NCBI GenBank assembly: GCA_946478765.1 | Contig: CAMLDH010000203.1 | Span: 1 to 7,089 of the forward strand | From: an uncultured Oxalobacteraceae bacterium | GTDB lineage: Bacteria; Pseudomonadota; Gammaproteobacteria; Burkholderiales; Burkholderiaceae | Length of the DNA: 7,089 bases | Direction of reading: 5' to 3' | In this document: positions 6,419-7,089 of the stretch, piece after piece | Layout: every line of letters starts with the position of its first letter | Numbering within the stretch: position 1 is the stretch's first letter | Notes under the pieces: generated by a model | Told to the model about the DNA's origin: nothing | Seen by the model: the letters and a program-made list of their open reading frames with translations, nothing else | Database searches by the model: none | Translations under genes and position numbers: made by a program

Positions 6419-7089
6419 ATGTCTTTACGCGAAAATTTTACGTACAACGATATGGACCTGTGGTTGAACGAGAAGCGGGTCACTGAAATCGAATGCCTGG
6501 TGCCGGACCTGACCGGCGTTGCGCGCGGCAAGATTTTGCCGCGCACCAAATTCACCGAAGAGCGCGGCATGCGCATGCCGGAAGCGGTCCTCGGGATGAC
6601 GGTCACCGGCAACTATCCGACCGACGATGCGGCTTACCACCGCGCGATCTCGGCCACCGACCGCGACATGATCTTGCGTGCCGATCCGAACACCATCACG
6701 CTGGTGCCGTGGGCGATCGATCCGACCGCGCAGGTGATTCACGATTGCTTCTTTACCGACGGCACGCTGGTCGATTTTGCGCCGCGTTCGGTGCTGCGCC
6801 GGGTGTTGCAGCTGTATACCGACAAGGGCTGGTCGCCGGTCGTCGCGCCCGAGCTGGAGTTTTACCTGACCGCCAAGAATACCGATCCCGACCTGCCCTT
6901 GCGCCCGCCGGTGGGACGCAGCGGCCGGGCCGAAACCAGCCGCCAGATTTACAGCATCGATGCGGTCAATGAATTCGATCCGCTGTTCGAAGACATTTAC
7001 GATTACTGCGAGTTGATGCAGCTCGATGTCGATACGCTGATCCATGAAATCGGCGCCGGCCAGATGGAAATCAACTTCCTGCACGGCGA
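6419..7089 (+). CDS. puuA: Glutamine synthetase family protein, probable gamma-glutamylputrescine synthetase (N-terminal part)
   Basis: Only the first 223 codons are present; the frame is open at the window edge, so about half of a typical 450-470-residue enzyme is seen. The N-terminal beta-grasp region contains VPDLTGVARGKILPRTKF (28-45). The catalytic domain shows Glu145 and Glu147 in APELEFYL, and His209, Glu210 and Glu217 in HEIGAGQMEINF. These correspond to the metal- and substrate-binding glutamates of glutamine synthetases. PuuA joins glutamate to putrescine using ATP; the enzyme is cytosolic and oligomeric. The PuuD gene just upstream favours polyamine or another amine as substrate rather than ammonia, but sequence alone does not prove it. 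The start follows GAGAG at 6408-6412 by six bases. Housekeeping GlnA is less likely because of this context. An amine-specific GS for another substrate remains possible. Confidence 0.8.
   Translation, partial: MSLRENFTYNDMDLWLNEKRVTEIECLVPDLTGVARGKILPRTKFTEERGMRMPEAVLGMTVTGNYPTDDAAYHRAISATDRDMILRADPNTITLVPWAIDPTAQVIHDCFFTDGTLVDFAPRSVLRRVLQLYTDKGWSPVVAPELEFYLTAKNTDPDLPLRPPVGRSGRAETSRQIYSIDAVNEFDPLFEDIYDYCELMQLDVDTLIHEIGAGQMEINFLHG

Noticed and set aside
6493..6972. 159-codon + frame inside the glutamine synthetase gene
   Set aside because: It is out of frame with the real coding sequence; the Arg/Ala/Gly-rich product is typical of a shadow frame.
6425..7084. Minus-strand 219-codon frame opposite the glutamine synthetase gene
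   Set aside because: The sense frame shows the glutamine synthetase metal-binding motifs; the antisense frame shows nothing.
1..7089. CRISPR array, tRNA, rRNA, transposase or attachment sites
   Set aside because: I looked for repeated spaced units, RNA gene signatures and transposase motifs and saw none. The only clear direct repeat found is the 10-bp tandem at 5398-5417.

Overview
The window appears to come from a Gram-negative proteobacterium, most likely a betaproteobacterium of the Burkholderiales (Oxalobacteraceae-like). That placement rests on the downstream PuuD–glutamine synthetase gene pair and its GC-rich codon use; it is inferred from general knowledge and was not tested by a search. 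All genes supported here lie on the + strand.

Left part (1-5248): a short AT-rich leader carries a good sigma-70-type promoter (57-84). It is followed by two large genes separated by 113 bp. The first (138-2609) is an 823-residue thiamine-diphosphate (ThDP) enzyme of the PigD/HapD type. The second (2723-5248) is an 841-residue two-domain protein of the PigE/TamH type. It has an N-terminal domain like cyanobacterial long-chain acyl-ACP reductase (AAR), with a matching Cys295, and a C-terminal class III PLP aminotransferase with Lys633. In prodigiosin biosynthesis this pair makes the monopyrrole precursor: an enoyl thioester is reduced to a 2-enal, PigD adds an acetyl unit from pyruvate to give a 3-acetylalkanal, and the aminotransferase aminates the aldehyde, which cyclises to a dihydropyrrole (pyrroline). 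No other prodigiosin gene (pigA-C or pigF-N) is visible, and the sequence after the pair switches to an unrelated pathway. The pair therefore looks like a stand-alone two-gene pathway for an alkyl-pyrroline or related amino-ketone/amine, although genes before position 1 cannot be excluded.

Middle (5249-5514): a 266-bp non-coding gap contains an imperfect hairpin, a 10-bp tandem repeat, and an AGACT-N7-AGTCT inverted repeat next to a weak promoter-like sequence. Base composition changes across this gap. Sampled 60-base lines in the first two genes are mostly 48-62% GC; those in the following genes are 65-78%. This suggests that the pigDE-like pair was acquired horizontally and placed beside a resident operon.

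Right part (5515-7089): a gamma-glutamyl-GABA hydrolase (PuuD family) is followed by a gamma-glutamylputrescine synthetase-like glutamine synthetase (PuuA family), which runs off the end of the window. Together they represent the first and last steps of the gamma-glutamylated putrescine degradation route. Bases 1-56 hold no recognisable feature.
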